A stretch of DNA of 64,000 bases from Caloramator australicus RC3 (GTDB lineage: Bacteria; Bacillota; Clostridia; Clostridiales; Caloramatoraceae). Below are positions 25,232 through 33,109 of the stretch, one piece after another. Where the stretch lies: positions 1 through 64,000 of the forward strand of contig NZ_CAKP01000009.1 in assembly GCF_000297115.1 (NCBI RefSeq). The letters run 5' to 3'. The notes under the pieces are model-generated. The model saw only the letters and a program-made list of their open reading frames with translations, was not told the DNA's origin and made no database searches. A program made the position numbers and the translations under genes. The stretch's first letter is position 1. Each line of letters opens with the position of its first letter.

Positions 25232-26698
25232 TTGTATAAGATGGATCAAACACAGACTCCTATTTTTGATGCTTTAATGGAATACCATAATAGAGATACT
25301 GTTCCCTTCCATGTTCCCGGGCACAAAAGGGGAGACGGAATGGACAACAAGTTCAAGGACTTTGTTGGTTCAAACATACTTTCAATCGATGTTACTGTTT
25401 TTAAGCTTGTTGACAGCCTGCACCATCCAACAGGTCCTATAAAAAAGGCTATGCAGCTTGCAGCGGATGCATACGGCTCTGACATGGCGTTTATTTCAAT
25501 CCATGGAACATCCGGCGCTATTCAAGCAATGATAATGAGCGTTGTTAAAGAAGGCGATAAGATTATAATCCCAAGAAATGTTCACAAGTCAGTTACAGCT
25601 GGTATAATCCTTAGCGGTGCTGTTCCTGTTTATATGCAGCCAGAGATTGATAAAAACATAGGAATCGCCCATGGCGTTACTCCTGAAACGGTTGAAAGGA
25701 CAATAAAGGAAAATCCTGATGCCAAAGCTGTTTTGATAATCAATCCTACTTACTATGGAGTTGCTACTGATATTAAAAGAATTGCTGAAATTGTCCATTC
25801 TTATGACAAAATTTTGATTGTCGATGAAGCCCATGGACCCCATTTAGGATTTAATGATAAATTACCTATTTCAAGTATGCAAGCTGGTGCAGATATATGT
25901 GCCCAAAGCACCCATAAAATAATCGGTTCAATGACTCAAAGTTCATTTTTGCAGGTTAGAGCTGGAAGGGTTGATATAAATAGAGTTCAACAGGTTATGA
26001 ATCTTTTGCAAACAACTAGTCCATCTTATCCTCTTATGGCATCCTTAGACGTTGCTAGAATGCAGATTGCAACAAAGGGTAAGGAGCTTTTAGACAGAGC
26101 CATTGAACTTGCTGAGTATACAAGGGAAAAGATAAACCAAATTCCTGGACTTTATTGTTTTGGAAAGGAAATATTAGGTCAGCCAGGTGTATATGCCCTT
26201 GATCCTACAAAGATAACTGTTACTGTAAGGGGCCTTGGACTTACTGGATATGAGGTTGACCAGATTTTAGCAGATGAATATCATATTCAAATGGAACTTA
26301 GCGACCTTTACAATATCCTTGCTGTTGGATCCTTTGGAGATACAAAGGAAAAGATGGATAAGTTTATTAATGCTCTTAAGGATATCAGCGATAGATACTA
26401 TGGAACAAGGGAAGTAAAGGGTGAAGTTTTAGATATTCCTGCAATTCCAAAGCAGGTTTTAACCCCAAGGCAAGCCTTTAATGCAAAGAAATGGTCGCTG
26501 CCACTTCATGACAGCATTGGAAAGGTTTCAGGGGAGTTCTTGCTTGCTTATCCTCCTGGAATTCCAATTGTTTGTCCAGGTGAAATAATAACTCAAGAGA
26601 TTGTTGACTATGTTCAGGCTCTTAAGGATGCGAATCTTTATGTTCAAGGAACAGAAGATCCAGATGTTAACTTTATAAAGGTTGTAGATATAGAATAA
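25232..26698 (+). CDS. speA: Orn/Lys/Arg decarboxylase, SpeA-like (probable arginine decarboxylase)
   Basis: A PLP enzyme of the aspartate-aminotransferase fold (prokaryotic ornithine/lysine/arginine decarboxylase family). It closely resembles Bacillus SpeA along its whole length: FHVPGHKRGDGMD, HGTSGAIQAMIM, IIPRNVHKSV, INPTYYGVATD, VDEAHGPHLGF and the PLP lysine in AQSTHKIIGSMTQSS. The C-terminal domain has SGEFLLAYPPGIPIVCPGE. Arginine to agmatine for polyamine synthesis is likely; lysine or ornithine cannot be excluded. Start: AGAGGG is 11 bases before the TTG at 25232 and 20 before the ATG at 25241. The GTG at 25220 overlaps the ribosome site and is unlikely. Confidence 0.9.
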   Translation: MYKMDQTQTPIFDALMEYHNRDTVPFHVPGHKRGDGMDNKFKDFVGSNILSIDVTVFKLVDSLHHPTGPIKKAMQLAADAYGSDMAFISIHGTSGAIQAMIMSVVKEGDKIIIPRNVHKSVTAGIILSGAVPVYMQPEIDKNIGIAHGVTPETVERTIKENPDAKAVLIINPTYYGVATDIKRIAEIVHSYDKILIVDEAHGPHLGFNDKLPISSMQAGADICAQSTHKIIGSMTQSSFLQVRAGRVDINRVQQVMNLLQTTSPSYPLMASLDVARMQIATKGKELLDRAIELAEYTREKINQIPGLYCFGKEILGQPGVYALDPTKITVTVRGLGLTGYEVDQILADEYHIQMELSDLYNILAVGSFGDTKEKMDKFINALKDISDRYYGTREVKGEVLDIPAIPKQVLTPRQAFNAKKWSLPLHDSIGKVSGEFLLAYPPGIPIVCPGEIITQEIVDYVQALKDANLYVQGTEDPDVNFIKVVDIE

Positions 26699-26720
26699 GG
26701 CTGCATGAGCAGCCTTATTC
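26695..26720. terminator. Bidirectional terminator between convergent genes
   Basis: AATAAGGCTGC-ATGA-GCAGCCTTATT is a perfect 11-bp inverted repeat with a 4-nt loop. It includes the last bases of both convergent genes, so it can end transcription from either side. Confidence 0.8.
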
Positions 26721-27539
26721 TCTTATAAGCTTTAATTTATTGTTTATATTTACGTTATCTTGAGTCTTTAAAAATTCAATGTATCTTTCTTCGTTCATAT
26801 CAAGTATTCTGTCGTAAATTATTAATATATTTTTAAGCTTGTCCAAAATCATTTCAAGCCTTGTATATCTTTGTGACATTCCATTAAACTTATTTGAAAT
26901 TTTCTTTTTGTTTTTGCTGGATAAATCCTTTAGTGAATCGTAATATGCCCTTCCTTTGTTTATCTCCTTAACTCTTCTAAAGTTCACAAGAAGCATATCC
27001 CTATAGCATTTTAAAAGCTCCTCTATCATCTCTGAATTGACAGCAAAATCTACATCCTCATATTTTTTTGTAATTTTTATATATTCCTCAAGGGCCCTGT
27101 TGTTTTCTATTTTGCTTTCTGGAAGTTTTTTTAGGACATTAATAACAGTATCGATTCCCTTTATGTTTTCAGAATTTAGCAAAGTTAACACATCAATAGC
27201 ATCGTTGTAATTAATCGTTTCTTTTTTGAGTTCTTTTTCAGGCGTTATAGCCTTTTTAAGCCTTTCGATGCTGTCATCATCTAAAAGGATATCCAAATAA
27301 TATGAAAGTTTTACAACTTCCCTTTGGACCCTTTTATCGCTAACCTTAAAACCATCATTTGTAAGGACCAATATGCCTGTTGGATTTTTTTCAAAAAATG
27401 ATGATTTAAAGAATTCTAAAACCCTATACAATTCTCCTTCAAATTCAATGGGAAGTGATAATTTTACATCCTCTTTGGATTTTTTATACTTTTCTGCTAT
27501 AGCTTTGTATCTTCCAAGTTCATTAGTATATACTCTCAT
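26715..27539 (-). CDS. Unrecognised 274-aa protein
   Basis: I do not recognise this family. The protein is charged, mostly helical and without signal peptide or membrane segments. The first 95 residues (VYTNELGRYKAIAEKYKKS, LSLPIEFEGELYRVLEFFKSSFFEKN) look like a small alpha/beta domain. The rest is helical with many Lys and Glu. It starts at the ATG after GGAGGTGCTT; an earlier in-frame ATG overlaps that site. It follows an mgtC-like gene after about 25 bases and may share its transcript. Confidence 0.7.
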   Translation of the reverse strand: MRVYTNELGRYKAIAEKYKKSKEDVKLSLPIEFEGELYRVLEFFKSSFFEKNPTGILVLTNDGFKVSDKRVQREVVKLSYYLDILLDDDSIERLKKAITPEKELKKETINYNDAIDVLTLLNSENIKGIDTVINVLKKLPESKIENNRALEEYIKITKKYEDVDFAVNSEMIEELLKCYRDMLLVNFRRVKEINKGRAYYDSLKDLSSKNKKKISNKFNGMSQRYTRLEMILDKLKNILIIYDRILDMNEERYIEFLKTQDNVNINNKLKLIRE

Positions 27540-27564
27540 AAGCACCTCCATAAGGGTTCATTAG

Positions 27565-28218
27565 TTATATTAATTTTATTTCTTTTACGCTTTTTATTTT
27601 TGTTAGCATCTCTATTATTTGATTAGCGTTAATATAATTAGGGGCTTTAAGGTTTAAAAAGATTATCGCTTCTTCATCTTCTCCTCCTGATATTTCAATT
27701 CCAATTATGTTAACGCTTAACTTTTCAAGCTCCTTGCCAATATTCCCTATAACTCCTGGGATATTTTCTGTTACAAGCTGTAGGTTAAAATATTTTGCCT
27801 CCTTTGAAATCTTTTGTTCTACTATCTTTAGTCCCCTGAGGGATAAAAATACAAAAAGGGTTGCAAGAAGCGATTCAAAGTAAAGCCCTGCACCTATAGC
27901 AAGTCCAATGCAAGCAACAGTCCAAAGGCTTGCTGCAGTTGTAAGCCCTTTAACGTTTACCCCCTCTTTAAGTATGGTTCCTGCACCTAAAAAGCCTATG
28001 CCGCTTATTACCTGGGCACCAAGACGAAAAGGATCAATCGAAGCTAAGCCCTTTTGAAGAATATAGTTAAAAGAGATTATCTGGACAAGGGCAGCCCCAA
28101 TACAAACTAAAATGTGTGTTCTAAGTCCAGCTGGCCTGTTTTTGTGCTCCCTTTCATAGCCAACTATTCCACCGAGTATAAGGGCTAGTAAAAGCCTTAA
28201 AAAAGTTTCTAAATACAT
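27565..28218 (-). CDS. MgtC/SapB family membrane protein
   Basis: A 217-aa protein. The N-terminal MgtC domain holds about four or five helices (residues 4-130) with the signature ALILGGIVGYEREHKNRPAGLRTHILV, QVISGIGFLGAGTIL and GLTTAASLWTVACIGLAIGAG. The C-terminal 80 residues form an ACT-like domain (LQLVTENIPGVIGNIGKELEKL). Members modulate cation transport or membrane energetics under magnesium limitation, but the exact activity is unsettled. GAGGTG lies before the ATG. Confidence 0.9.
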   Translation of the reverse strand: MYLETFLRLLLALILGGIVGYEREHKNRPAGLRTHILVCIGAALVQIISFNYILQKGLASIDPFRLGAQVISGIGFLGAGTILKEGVNVKGLTTAASLWTVACIGLAIGAGLYFESLLATLFVFLSLRGLKIVEQKISKEAKYFNLQLVTENIPGVIGNIGKELEKLSVNIIGIEISGGEDEEAIIFLNLKAPNYINANQIIEMLTKIKSVKEIKLI

Positions 28219-28229
28219 TTAATCACCTC

Positions 28230-28245
28230 AGGGACGGTTCATTAA
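28230..28245. repeat. Solitary half of a GGGACGGTTC repeat
   Basis: GGGACGGTTCATTAAT stands alone just upstream of the mgtC-like gene with no facing arm nearby. It looks like a decayed copy. Confidence 0.65.
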
Positions 28246-28308
28246 TATTTACTTTTAATTTATGCAGTTATATAGTAATTATACAACTTGTCCAAGAAGA
28301 ATAAAATA

Positions 28309-28358
28309 GGGGACGGTTCTTAATTTTTTTAAATTTTAAAAAATTAAGAACCGTCCCC
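28309..28358. repeat. GGGACGGTTC palindromic repeat after iorB
   Basis: GGGGACGGTTCTTAATTTTTTT faces AAAAAATTAAGAACCGTCCCC, a near-perfect palindrome of about 22 bp per arm. It ends five bases before the iorB stop and probably terminates the ptb/ior transcript. Confidence 0.88.
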
Positions 28359-28363
28359 ATATA

Positions 28364-28936
28364 TTAACTTAACTTCATGCCTTCTTTTATTGCTTTGATA
28401 TTTATGTCATGCATTTTTTCAGGAAGATTTTCTTTTATTACGCTTTCCCAATCAAGGTTTTCAACTCCTAATGCCTTTATTAGGGCACCGAGTAGAACGA
28501 TGTTTTGTGCCTTTATATTTCCAAGTTTTTCAGCAACTTCAGCTGCGTTAAATACAACTACGTTTTCTACATTTTCCTTTAGCTTTTGAATAACATCGTC
28601 TGGATAAACCTCTTGTCCAACCAATACAGATTGAGGATATATTTCATAATCGTTAACAACTAAAGTTCCGCCCTTTTTGAGGTATTTTATCCATCTTGCA
28701 GCTTCAACCTTTTCAAAGGCAACTATAACATCTGCTTCGCCTTCTCCAATTAAAGGAGAATACACCTTTTCTCCAAATCTAACTTGAGTTGTTACGCTTC
28801 CTCCTCTTTGGGCCATACCGTGAACTTCGCTCATTTTAACGTCAAATCCAAACTTTACAAGCCCCTCTGTTAAAATCTTCGATGCAAGTATAATCCCTTG
28901 TCCACCAACTCCAACAAATAACAAGCTCTTAGTCAT
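28364..28936 (-). CDS. iorB: Indolepyruvate:ferredoxin oxidoreductase, beta subunit
   Basis: A 190-aa gamma-domain subunit of the 2-oxoacid:ferredoxin oxidoreductase family. It has FVGVGGQGIILASKIL for cofactor binding, SEVHGMAQRGGSVTTQVR and LIGEGEADVIVAFEKVEA. Together with IorA it oxidises aryl pyruvates to aryl-acetyl-CoA and reduces ferredoxin. The ATG used here overlaps the iorA stop region, a classic coupled pair; an in-frame GTG four codons earlier is less likely. Confidence 0.92.
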   Translation of the reverse strand: MTKSLLFVGVGGQGIILASKILTEGLVKFGFDVKMSEVHGMAQRGGSVTTQVRFGEKVYSPLIGEGEADVIVAFEKVEAARWIKYLKKGGTLVVNDYEIYPQSVLVGQEVYPDDVIQKLKENVENVVVFNAAEVAEKLGNIKAQNIVLLGALIKALGVENLDWESVIKENLPEKMHDINIKAIKEGMKLS

Positions 28937-30698
28937 TCCATTCACCAACCTTTTCTATCGCATTAAATGGACAAACTTGTAGACATACTGTGCAGCCGTT
29001 GCACATATCCTTATCTATTACTATATTTCCATTCTTGAATGCAACTGCTGGGCAGCCAACCTTTAAGCATAACTTACACTTTCTACATTTATCTTGATTT
29101 ACTTTAACATATCTTCCTGCCCTCTTTTTCAATACATCCTTTAATAGAGCACATGGCTGTTTTGTTATTATTACAAATGGCTCAGTTGCATTGTATGCAT
29201 CCTTTACAGCCCTTTCTGTTTCATCAAGTTTATATGGATCAACAACCCTTATATTTTCTTCCTTAACTCCGCATGCCTTAACTATTCCCTTTATATCTAT
29301 AACCGGCGATATATCTCCCTTTAGTGTCTTTCCTGTTCCTGGATTTTCTTGATGTCCTGTCATTGCAGTTATGCTATTGTCAAGGATCACTGCAACTATT
29401 GGGCTGTTGTTGTAAACTGCATCAATAAGCCCTGTAATTCCTGAATGGAAGAAGGTTGAATCTCCAACTATACCGAATACTTTATTTTTCCTCTTTGCCA
29501 TCATTGCAGCCTTTTCAAATCCAATTGCTGCAGAAATTCCTGCCCCCATATCTATAACAGTATCAGTAACGTTTAATGGTGGCATCATTCCCAATGTATA
29601 GCAGCCTATATCACCTGTAGCTATAATGTCTTTATATTTGCTCATAGCATAGAATATTCCTCTATGTGGACAGCCTGGACAAAGAACTGGAGGTCTATTT
29701 GGCACTTTTACATCAACTGAATAAGTTTCCCTTTCCTTTTCGCCTAAAAGTGCCCTTCTTATTATATCTGGATTTAGCTCGCCACAAATTGGAATCAATT
29801 CTTTTCCTATGCAGTTTATTCCTAAAGCCTTAACAAAGGTTTCAATGTATGGCTCGTTTTCTTCAATAATATAGAGCTTGTCTACTTTGCTTGCAAATTC
29901 TTTTATGAGTTTATCTGGAAGTGGGAATGTAAATCCAAGTTTTAAATATGATGCGTTATCTCCAAACACTTCCTTTGCATATTGGTATGATACACCGCTT
30001 GTTATGATTCCAATCTTAGTGTCTCCCCACTCAATCCTATTTAATGGAGTAGTATTTGAATATTCTTGAAGCCTTTTTAATCTTTCTTCAACCTCAACGT
30101 GCTTTACCCTTGCATGGGCTGGAATCATAACGTATTTTTTAACATCCTTTTTATATTCCTTAACTCCAACTTCCTGTCTTTCGGAAAGCTCTACTATGGA
30201 TTTAGAATGGGCAATTCTTGTTGTGATTCTAAATAAAACAAGCGTATCAAACTGTTCGCTAATTTCAAAGGCTGCCTTAACAAAGTCTTTACATTCTTGG
30301 CTGTCGGAGGGTTCGATCATGGCAACCTTAGCGTGCTGTGCATAGAGTCTGTTGTCCTGTTCGTTTTGTGAGCTGTGCATTCCTGGATCGTCTGCTGTAA
30401 CTATTACAAAGCCGCCATTAACCCCTTCATAAGCCATTGTAAAAAGAGGGTCTGCTGCAACGTTAAGTCCAACATGTTTCATTGCAGATAATGATCTTGC
30501 ACCAGCAATTGATGCACCTGCTGCAACTTCAACAGCTACCTTTTCGTTTGGTGCCCATTCTGCGTAGATTTCTTCATACTGTGCAATGTTTTCTAAAATT
30601 TCTGTGCTGGGCGTTCCTGGATATGCCGCAGCAACGGTGCAGCCTGCTTCATAGGCGCCCCTTGCAATGGCTTCGTTGCCCGTCATTATTTTTTTCAT
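28929..30698 (-). CDS. iorA: Indolepyruvate:ferredoxin oxidoreductase, alpha subunit
   Basis: A 589-aa subunit. The N-terminal pyrimidine domain (GNEAIARGAYEAGCTVAAAYPGTPSTE) is followed by the TPP-binding domain with GDIGCYTLG and GDSTFFHSGITGL, then DNSITAMTGHQENPGTG. The C-terminus carries two iron-sulphur motifs, CRKCKLCLKVGCP and CNGCTVCLQVCP; the first has a two-residue gap before its last Cys, as is usual in IorA. It catalyses CoA-dependent oxidative decarboxylation of indolepyruvate and related aryl pyruvates in anaerobic amino-acid fermentation. AAGGGGGAG lies before the ATG. Confidence 0.95.
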   Translation of the reverse strand: MKKIMTGNEAIARGAYEAGCTVAAAYPGTPSTEILENIAQYEEIYAEWAPNEKVAVEVAAGASIAGARSLSAMKHVGLNVAADPLFTMAYEGVNGGFVIVTADDPGMHSSQNEQDNRLYAQHAKVAMIEPSDSQECKDFVKAAFEISEQFDTLVLFRITTRIAHSKSIVELSERQEVGVKEYKKDVKKYVMIPAHARVKHVEVEERLKRLQEYSNTTPLNRIEWGDTKIGIITSGVSYQYAKEVFGDNASYLKLGFTFPLPDKLIKEFASKVDKLYIIEENEPYIETFVKALGINCIGKELIPICGELNPDIIRRALLGEKERETYSVDVKVPNRPPVLCPGCPHRGIFYAMSKYKDIIATGDIGCYTLGMMPPLNVTDTVIDMGAGISAAIGFEKAAMMAKRKNKVFGIVGDSTFFHSGITGLIDAVYNNSPIVAVILDNSITAMTGHQENPGTGKTLKGDISPVIDIKGIVKACGVKEENIRVVDPYKLDETERAVKDAYNATEPFVIITKQPCALLKDVLKKRAGRYVKVNQDKCRKCKLCLKVGCPAVAFKNGNIVIDKDMCNGCTVCLQVCPFNAIEKVGEWND

Positions 30699-30714
30699 CT
30701 TAACTCCCCCTTGA

Positions 30715-31617
30715 TTATGAATTGGCGATTAAGCTTCCAAGTGCTATTGAATATAACTTTGATTCATGGGTATCAGCTCTTGATACTAAAACAATTGGGC
30801 ACTTTGCACCAACTATTATTCCTGCTGACTTTGCCCTTGCAAAATATGTCAAACTCTTTCCGAGCATATTTCCTGCCTCGATATTTGGAACTAAAAGTAT
30901 ATCTGCCTCTCCTGCAACCGGACTTTTTATCCCCTTATGCTGTGCTGCTTCCTTTGATATTGCGTTATCTAAGGCAAGTGGGCCATCGATTATACAGTCT
31001 TTAATTTGCCCCCTTTGATTCATCTTTGAAAGGATAGCAGCATCGATTGTAGCCTGCATATCAGGATTTACAACTTCAACAGCACAAAGCGGTGCTACAT
31101 GGATAGGGCTAATTCCAAGAGCCTTTGCAACCTTAACTGCGTTTTGAACTATTTGAACCTTTTGTGTTATATCGGGATATGTTACCATGCCGCCATCGGT
31201 AAGAAGAATTAGTTTGTGATAAGTCTCTACGCTGTATACCATGACGTGGCTTAATAGGTTATTTGTCCTAAGGCCTATTTCCTTATCAAGAACTGCCCTT
31301 AAAAGATCTGCAGTTCCAATAAGGCCCTTCATTAAAAAGTCTGCCTTTCCTTGGGATACTAAGGATACGGCAACCCTTGCGCTTTCAACTAAGTTTTTAA
31401 CATCAACGATTTCGTAATTCGACAAATCTATATTATTTTCATCGGCAATTTTTTTAATATCTTCAGCGTCTCCTACTAAAACTGCGTCAATTAAACCTAA
31501 ACTTCTTGCATTTTCCACTGCAAGTAAAACTTCAACATCGTTTGCAGCTGCAACAGAAAGCTTCATTTTCTTACGGCCTCTAACTGCATCTAAAAGTTCA
31601 TCAAAATTTCTAATCAT
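30715..31617 (-). CDS. ptb: Phosphate butyryltransferase-like acyltransferase
   Basis: A 300-aa phosphate acetyl/butyryl-transferase. Motifs are VGDAEDIKKIA, ADFLMKGLIGTADLLRAVL, HVMVYSVETYHKLILLTDGGM and the C-terminal DILLVPNIEAGNMLGKSL and AGIIVGAKCPIVLVSR. It exchanges CoA for phosphate on short or branched acyl-CoA. With iorAB directly downstream it may turn aryl- or branched-acyl-CoA into acyl phosphate for ATP formation, though no kinase gene is adjacent. I take the ATG at 31615-31617, six bases after GGAGGG; an earlier in-frame ATG overlaps that site. Confidence 0.88.
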   Translation of the reverse strand: MIRNFDELLDAVRGRKKMKLSVAAANDVEVLLAVENARSLGLIDAVLVGDAEDIKKIADENNIDLSNYEIVDVKNLVESARVAVSLVSQGKADFLMKGLIGTADLLRAVLDKEIGLRTNNLLSHVMVYSVETYHKLILLTDGGMVTYPDITQKVQIVQNAVKVAKALGISPIHVAPLCAVEVVNPDMQATIDAAILSKMNQRGQIKDCIIDGPLALDNAISKEAAQHKGIKSPVAGEADILLVPNIEAGNMLGKSLTYFARAKSAGIIVGAKCPIVLVSRADTHESKLYSIALGSLIANS

Positions 31618-31700
31618 ACATTGCCCTCCTTTCATTACACCTAATATTTTATCAAATAATTATAATTTTCGCAAAAATTTTTTATTTAAAAATTATTTTG

Positions 31701-31731
31701 TTGATATACATTTTTTAAAAATAGTTATAAA
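31701..31731 (+). promoter_or_regulatory. Possible promoter of the class IV aminotransferase gene
   Basis: TTGATA (31701) and TATAAA (31726-31731) lie 19 bases apart, ahead of GAGGTGAT and the ATG at 31752. Spacing is longer than ideal and the region is very AT-rich. Confidence 0.35.
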
Positions 31732-31751
31732 ATATATGTGAGGTGATCAAA

Positions 31752-32570
31752 ATGGTTGAGGCAATTTTGAAATTTTTTATGCATAATGGAAATATTTATG
31801 AAATAAATGATTTTGAAAAAATTTATCATGAATTAAATCCTGCAATTTATGAAGTCATAAGGCTTATTGATGGGAAACCCCTTTTTTTAGAGGAGCATTT
31901 TGAGAGATTGAAAAATTCAGCAAAACTTTTAAACAAAGAATTAAATATAAGCATGGAAACTTTAAGGCAGCAGATATTGAAGTTAGCTAATCTTAATCAA
32001 GTTAAAGATATAAATATAAAGATCGTTATTAACGAATTTGATAATCCTAATATTTATTTATATTTTATCAAATCCGAATACCCAAATATAGATATGTATA
32101 AAAATGGGGTAAAAACTATAATTTATAGAGCTGTTAGGGAAAATCCAAATGCAAAGGTGATATATAAAAATCTTAGGGAGGATATAAATAGAAAATTAAA
32201 GGAAACGGGATGTTATGAGGCCCTTTTAGTAAACGAAAAGGATGAGGTAACAGAAGGAAGCAGGTCAAATTTGTTTTTTATTAAGAAAAATAAGGTTTAC
32301 ACTGCCCCAGCAAAGGACGTTCTTTTAGGGATAACAAGGCAGAAAATAATTAAAATATGCAGATTAAATGATATTGAAATAATTGAAAAGCCGATTAAAA
32401 TTGAAAACCTTCAAAACTTCGATGCAGCATTTATAACAGGAACTTCGCCCAAAGTTTTACCTATTTCAAAAATAGACGATATTATCTATGACGTTAATAA
32501 TGTATTGATAAGAAAAATTATGGAACTTTATAATGAGGAGATAAAAAACTATTTAGGGACGGTTCATTAA
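31752..32570 (+). CDS. PLP class IV aminotransferase (BCAT / D-amino acid transaminase / ADC lyase family)
   Basis: A 272-aa fold-type IV PLP enzyme. It has IYEVIRLIDGKPLFLEEHFERL at the start, the probable Schiff-base lysine in VIYKNLRED, then EALLVNEKDEVTEGSRSNLFFI, VLLGITRQKIIKI and FITGTSPKVLPI. Sequence alone does not separate branched-chain aminotransferase, D-amino acid transaminase and aminodeoxychorismate lyase; the size fits the latter two best. The ATG at 31752 is four bases after GAGGTGAT. The final residues GTVH and the TAA come from a palindromic repeat, so the normal C-terminus has been replaced. Confidence 0.82.
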   Translation: MVEAILKFFMHNGNIYEINDFEKIYHELNPAIYEVIRLIDGKPLFLEEHFERLKNSAKLLNKELNISMETLRQQILKLANLNQVKDINIKIVINEFDNPNIYLYFIKSEYPNIDMYKNGVKTIIYRAVRENPNAKVIYKNLREDINRKLKETGCYEALLVNEKDEVTEGSRSNLFFIKKNKVYTAPAKDVLLGITRQKIIKICRLNDIEIIEKPIKIENLQNFDAAFITGTSPKVLPISKIDDIIYDVNNVLIRKIMELYNEEIKNYLGTVH

Positions 32571-32586
32571 TTAATAAACCGTCCCT
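32555..32586. repeat. GGGACGGTTC palindromic repeat at the aminotransferase 3' end
   Basis: AGGGACGGTTCATTAATTAATAAACCGTCCCT is a near-perfect palindrome. Its left arm encodes GTVH and the stop of the aminotransferase gene. The stem could also terminate that transcript. Confidence 0.88.
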
Positions 32587-32632
32587 GAATATTTTTTGTC
32601 CCATAGTTTAAACTAAAAATGGAGGTGTTAAG

Positions 32633-32869
32633 ATGATTTGTGCTGAAGTTACGATATATCCTTTAAAGCACAACAATCCAGAAAGCGTTATTAATAATTC
32701 AATTCGAGTTTTGCAAAACGAAAATGTTGATTACAAAGTTGGTTCTATCTCTACGCATCTTCATGGTCGTGAGGAAGATGTTTGGAGAAGTTTAAAGGAA
32801 ATGTTTGACACTGCGCAGGAAGCTGGCGAAGTTAACATGGTTGTTACAATTTCAAATGCTGCGGATTAA
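32633..32869 (+). CDS. MTH1187/YkoF-family thiamine-binding protein
   Basis: A 78-aa single-domain protein of the DUF77/MTH1187 family: CAEVTIYPLKHNNPES, VDYKVGSISTHLHG, VWRSLKEMFDTAQEAG and VNMVVTISN. Family members form dimers or tetramers and bind thiamine or its pyrimidine moiety. No thiamine transport gene is adjacent. GGAGGTG lies before the ATG. Placed between two repeat-rich stretches, it appears to be a monocistronic gene. Confidence 0.85.
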   Translation: MICAEVTIYPLKHNNPESVINNSIRVLQNENVDYKVGSISTHLHGREEDVWRSLKEMFDTAQEAGEVNMVVTISNAAD

Positions 32870-33037
32870 TTACATTAGCTTTCTTCTGCTAAGATAAGCT
32901 AGTATTAAATTCATAAGAGCTAGAACAGCATACAATATTCCAAGCTTTACATTCTTATTAGAAAAGGTGATAAATGCTGCAGCTATCCAGCATAAAGCTG
33001 CAAACAAATATAAAATTACATTTGCATTCTTTTTCAT
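32870..33037 (-). CDS. Small two-helix membrane protein
   Basis: A 55-aa protein with two predicted membrane helices (about residues 5-23 and 30-48) and a basic C-terminus ending RRKLM. I do not recognise a family. The ATG at 33035-33037 follows GGGGTGG. It converges with the thiamine-binding gene and runs away from the large RNA that starts about 70 bases further on. Confidence 0.6.
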   Translation of the reverse strand: MKKNANVILYLFAALCWIAAAFITFSNKNVKLGILYAVLALMNLILAYLSRRKLM

Positions 33038-33093
33038 AAACCCACCCCTCAAAATTAGATAAAAATTCCAAGAATAATACTATTATATCAGGT

Positions 33094-33099
33094 TACAAT
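33094..33099 (+). promoter_or_regulatory. -10 element of the large structured RNA
   Basis: TACAAT lies 11 bases before the first paired base of the RNA's outer stem, the distance expected for a transcription start near 33105-33110. I see no convincing -35 box. Confidence 0.4.
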
Positions 33100-33109
33100 A
33101 TATAGTGTA

